Shown here one piece after another: positions 61,970-64,000 of a stretch of DNA of 64,000 nucleotides (positions within the stretch are counted from its first letter, which is position 1; every line of letters begins with the position of its first letter). The position numbers and the translations under genes were made by a program. Below the pieces are notes generated by a model. The model made no database searches. It was not told where the DNA came from and was given only the letters and a program-made list of their open reading frames with translations. Origin of the DNA: Ixodes scapularis (Eukaryota; Arthropoda; Arachnida; Ixodida; Ixodidae); the NCBI RefSeq assembly GCF_016920785.2, contig NW_024609836.1, forward strand, positions 11,190,018-11,254,017, in the 5' to 3' direction.

Positions 61970-62811
61970 TGTATATAGTTTCTCCTCCCTTTTACTGTGT
62001 GACCGATCGCTCTTTTTATCAATGACCTCATCTGAATGAATGTATATAAGAGATTTGTGCAAGTTTCATGAAACTGGAACTCAGAGTCACTTCTTGTATA
62101 GGACACTGCTAAGTGTAGGCTTTGAAAAAGGACCCTACTTTGGGGAGTTGTTTCTTCTTTCACAGTGCAATGATGCAACATGTTTTTAATAGAAATGAAT
62201 GCCGAAATAGAGTATAACAGGGTACCCAAATTTAAAAAAAAATCGAAGGTGGTGTTTTTCTTTTATTCGCATTGGAATTTTTCTTTGTTTGATTTTTTTC
62301 CCATGTTTGCCTAAATATATTGTAACTATTGCGTCACTCAGATGCCTTATTCATTTTTTCAATAATAGCCATATATTAGAAAATAATGTCTGCAAGTTAT
62401 GTAATAATGATTAAATTATTTCATGAGATACAGATTTCCAAAGTTTGCCATTTGTCGTTCGAGCAGGCATGTTTGGCAATTTTTAGAAAACTAAATAAAT
62501 TTTTAATAAATATTATTACTTTATATTACAAGCAAGTTGTACCCATAGTTTGTTTGTAAAAAGTTTTAAAATTCTCCTAATTTTATTGTTTTAATTATTC
62601 ACTTTCAAACTTGCCCCCTCCATCAGTGCGCGTTATTGCAACTGTCCACCTCTCCCTGCCTTACGATTTTTCTTGTCTCCAAATTTTTTTTCTGGTCAAA
62701 ACTAAGTGTGGATTCGTTTATACCAGACACTAGACAATGTCATATAAAAACATCAGTTGATTTAAAAATGTCGACCAGCCACCCTTTGGTCGATCTTATC
62801 TGAAATCACCC
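61970..62811 (-). repeat. Right long terminal inverted repeat
   Basis: Inverted copy of 57344-58190, ending at CACCC (62811). It carries the mirrored open frame on the minus strand (61957-62229) with the same MLHH..TPQSRVLFQSLHLAV peptide. Confidence 0.85.
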
Positions 62812-64000
62812 AGCAGCCACTTTGTGACTCGAGCAAAACCTATCAGCCAGAAATTTCTGCCACCCGCCTGAGCTGTGGAAACCCGGTCATCGCGACTCCC
62901 CACCTGCATAATGCGCTTCCTAATTTGGTAGCTTTTTCTTGAGAGTTTTTACTTTATTTTCCTGCTCATGATGCTTATCCGTTTCGTGTTATGATCCACT
63001 GTGAGAACCAGGGAATACCAGGGGTTGTAGCGTGCTCGGCCTTAGCAGGAAACGAACGAAGAAAGCAACGTCAACAGCCCCCGACGCGGACCGTTCGACT
63101 TGCTTCGAGGATTCTTTCCGTCGAGATAATCTCCGAAAAGCCTTCTTGGCTATATTCCCGGCCTTCGCGAAAATTAGCCGATAAGGGAGGTCCTGGGTAA
63201 CGTTCGTTTATTGGCTTTGGTGTCGTGCAAAAAAAAAAAAAAAGCAGATCTCTTTAAAACGTGCCCCAAAACAAGCCGAATTCCCTCTGATCGTCGTTAA
63301 GTGACTATTGCCGACAATGTATGCTGAATATACTGCATTATTTGAGGTAGTTCTCAAATCCTGTTCAGATAACGCGGCAGCGTGGGGTACGTGCAGTAGA
63401 TGTCGTTCGATTGTTGAGACTCGTTGAATTTAATGTTGTGAACGGGGAATACTCATGCAGTTCGGCTATTCTGTGTGGTCAAATATTTTTGACGGTTAAT
63501 ACGCTTGCAGATGCCGTGAGAAGAGCAACATGAAATGAAACAAAAATTCCAGCTGCATTTGTTCTGTCGCGCACGGACTCACCAAGAATAGCTTTCATGT
63601 GCTCGGTTTTATTTTTAAAAATAACATAATACATTCCTAAAAGCTTCCAGATTATAATCACCACAAAGCACAAAAAAAAAAAAAAAAAAGAAAGCGGGGC
63701 TATTTAACCGCCACCAGCGTCCGGAATCGGGCCTACGCAGGATGCCGCAGCCCACTGATGAGAAAACCCACAGCCCAGCGCAGTCGGGCAGCACCGACGT
63801 GCACTCTGAAAATCAGGGACGCGCGCTGTAAATCTCTCCGTTCGAGACTACCCCTGGAAAGGTCTACGAACTGCCCGGAGAAGCCGAAAGCGTCTATCGT
63901 CGGCACGCGATGACTCCAACCTCCTCACCTCACTGCAACTCAAGCATGCGCATGAGGACCCAATCTGCGCAGGAAGTGCCCGCCATTAAGTTGCCCTCCG
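62812..64000. other. No supported gene
   Basis: Poly(A) tracts at 63229-63243 and 63672-63689, then a GC-rich end. The last 50 bases resemble 29118-29165. Confidence 0.55.

Larger units (their letters stand above)
57344..62811 (+). mobile_element. 5.5 kb long-TIR DNA transposon (superfamily unassigned)
   Basis: The left end GGGTGATTTCAGATAAG is mirrored at the right end by CTTATCTGAAATCACCC. Similarity between the two arms continues inward for about 850 bases (57344 to about 58190 against about 61970 to 62811). The interior holds a single degraded transposase-like reading frame on the + strand. No clear target-site duplication is visible: the flanks read ..aatagggta and agcagccac.. The region between the left repeat and the coding sequence contains a (CT)n tract (58312-58335) and no recognised gene. 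The arms have diverged by many point changes, so the copy is not new. Confidence 0.85.

Overview
This is eukaryotic DNA. Genes are sparse, introns are long, splice sites are GT-AG, and a dense and varied load of decayed transposable elements fills most of the window. The tRNA-derived SINE copies (resembling the tick SINE Ruka), a Penelope-like GIY-YIG endonuclease, many foldback/hAT-like MITEs, and a secreted arthropod-type AA15 lytic polysaccharide monooxygenase all point to a chelicerate, most likely a hard tick. The species assignment is inference. There are no bacterial operons, rRNA genes or CRISPR arrays.

The one convincing host gene lies on the + strand, with coding exons between 37217 and 43583. 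Its four coding exons have exact GT-AG borders and compatible phases (0, 0, 1) and together encode 469 residues: a signal peptide, an AA15 copper monooxygenase domain, a long Pro/Thr/His/Gly-rich linker and a C-terminal six-cysteine module. The start codon sits directly behind a splice acceptor, so an upstream leader exon is required. A TATA box and a plausible non-coding exon with a consensus donor lie at 29516-29614, giving a putative 7.6 kb first intron.

The second main feature is a 5.5 kb DNA transposon at 57344-62811. It has terminal inverted repeats of about 850 bp and carries an internally broken DDE-like transposase ORF (one in-frame TAG, one frameshift at an A-run).

Layout by region: 1-9.5 kb is mostly anonymous AT-rich DNA with a foldback element (3.95-4.48 kb) and an hAT-like MITE (4.68-5.26 kb). 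9.5-20 kb holds a foldback palindrome between TA tracts, a Ty3/gypsy remnant, a tRNA-like SINE, a three-hairpin foldback and a 0.7 kb inverted repeat. 20.5-21.2 kb holds two head-to-head Penelope endonuclease fragments. 21.8-29.5 kb holds an unrecognised minus-strand ORF cluster, foldbacks, a SINE copy and the CpG-rich putative promoter. 29.6-44 kb is the monooxygenase gene with MITEs in its introns. 44-57 kb is a transposon graveyard: an hAT-like element, tandem Ruka-like units, an hAT-like element nested in a foldback, a LINE 3' end, and G/C-tract MITEs. 57.3-62.8 kb is the long-TIR transposon, and the window ends in anonymous GC-rich sequence.
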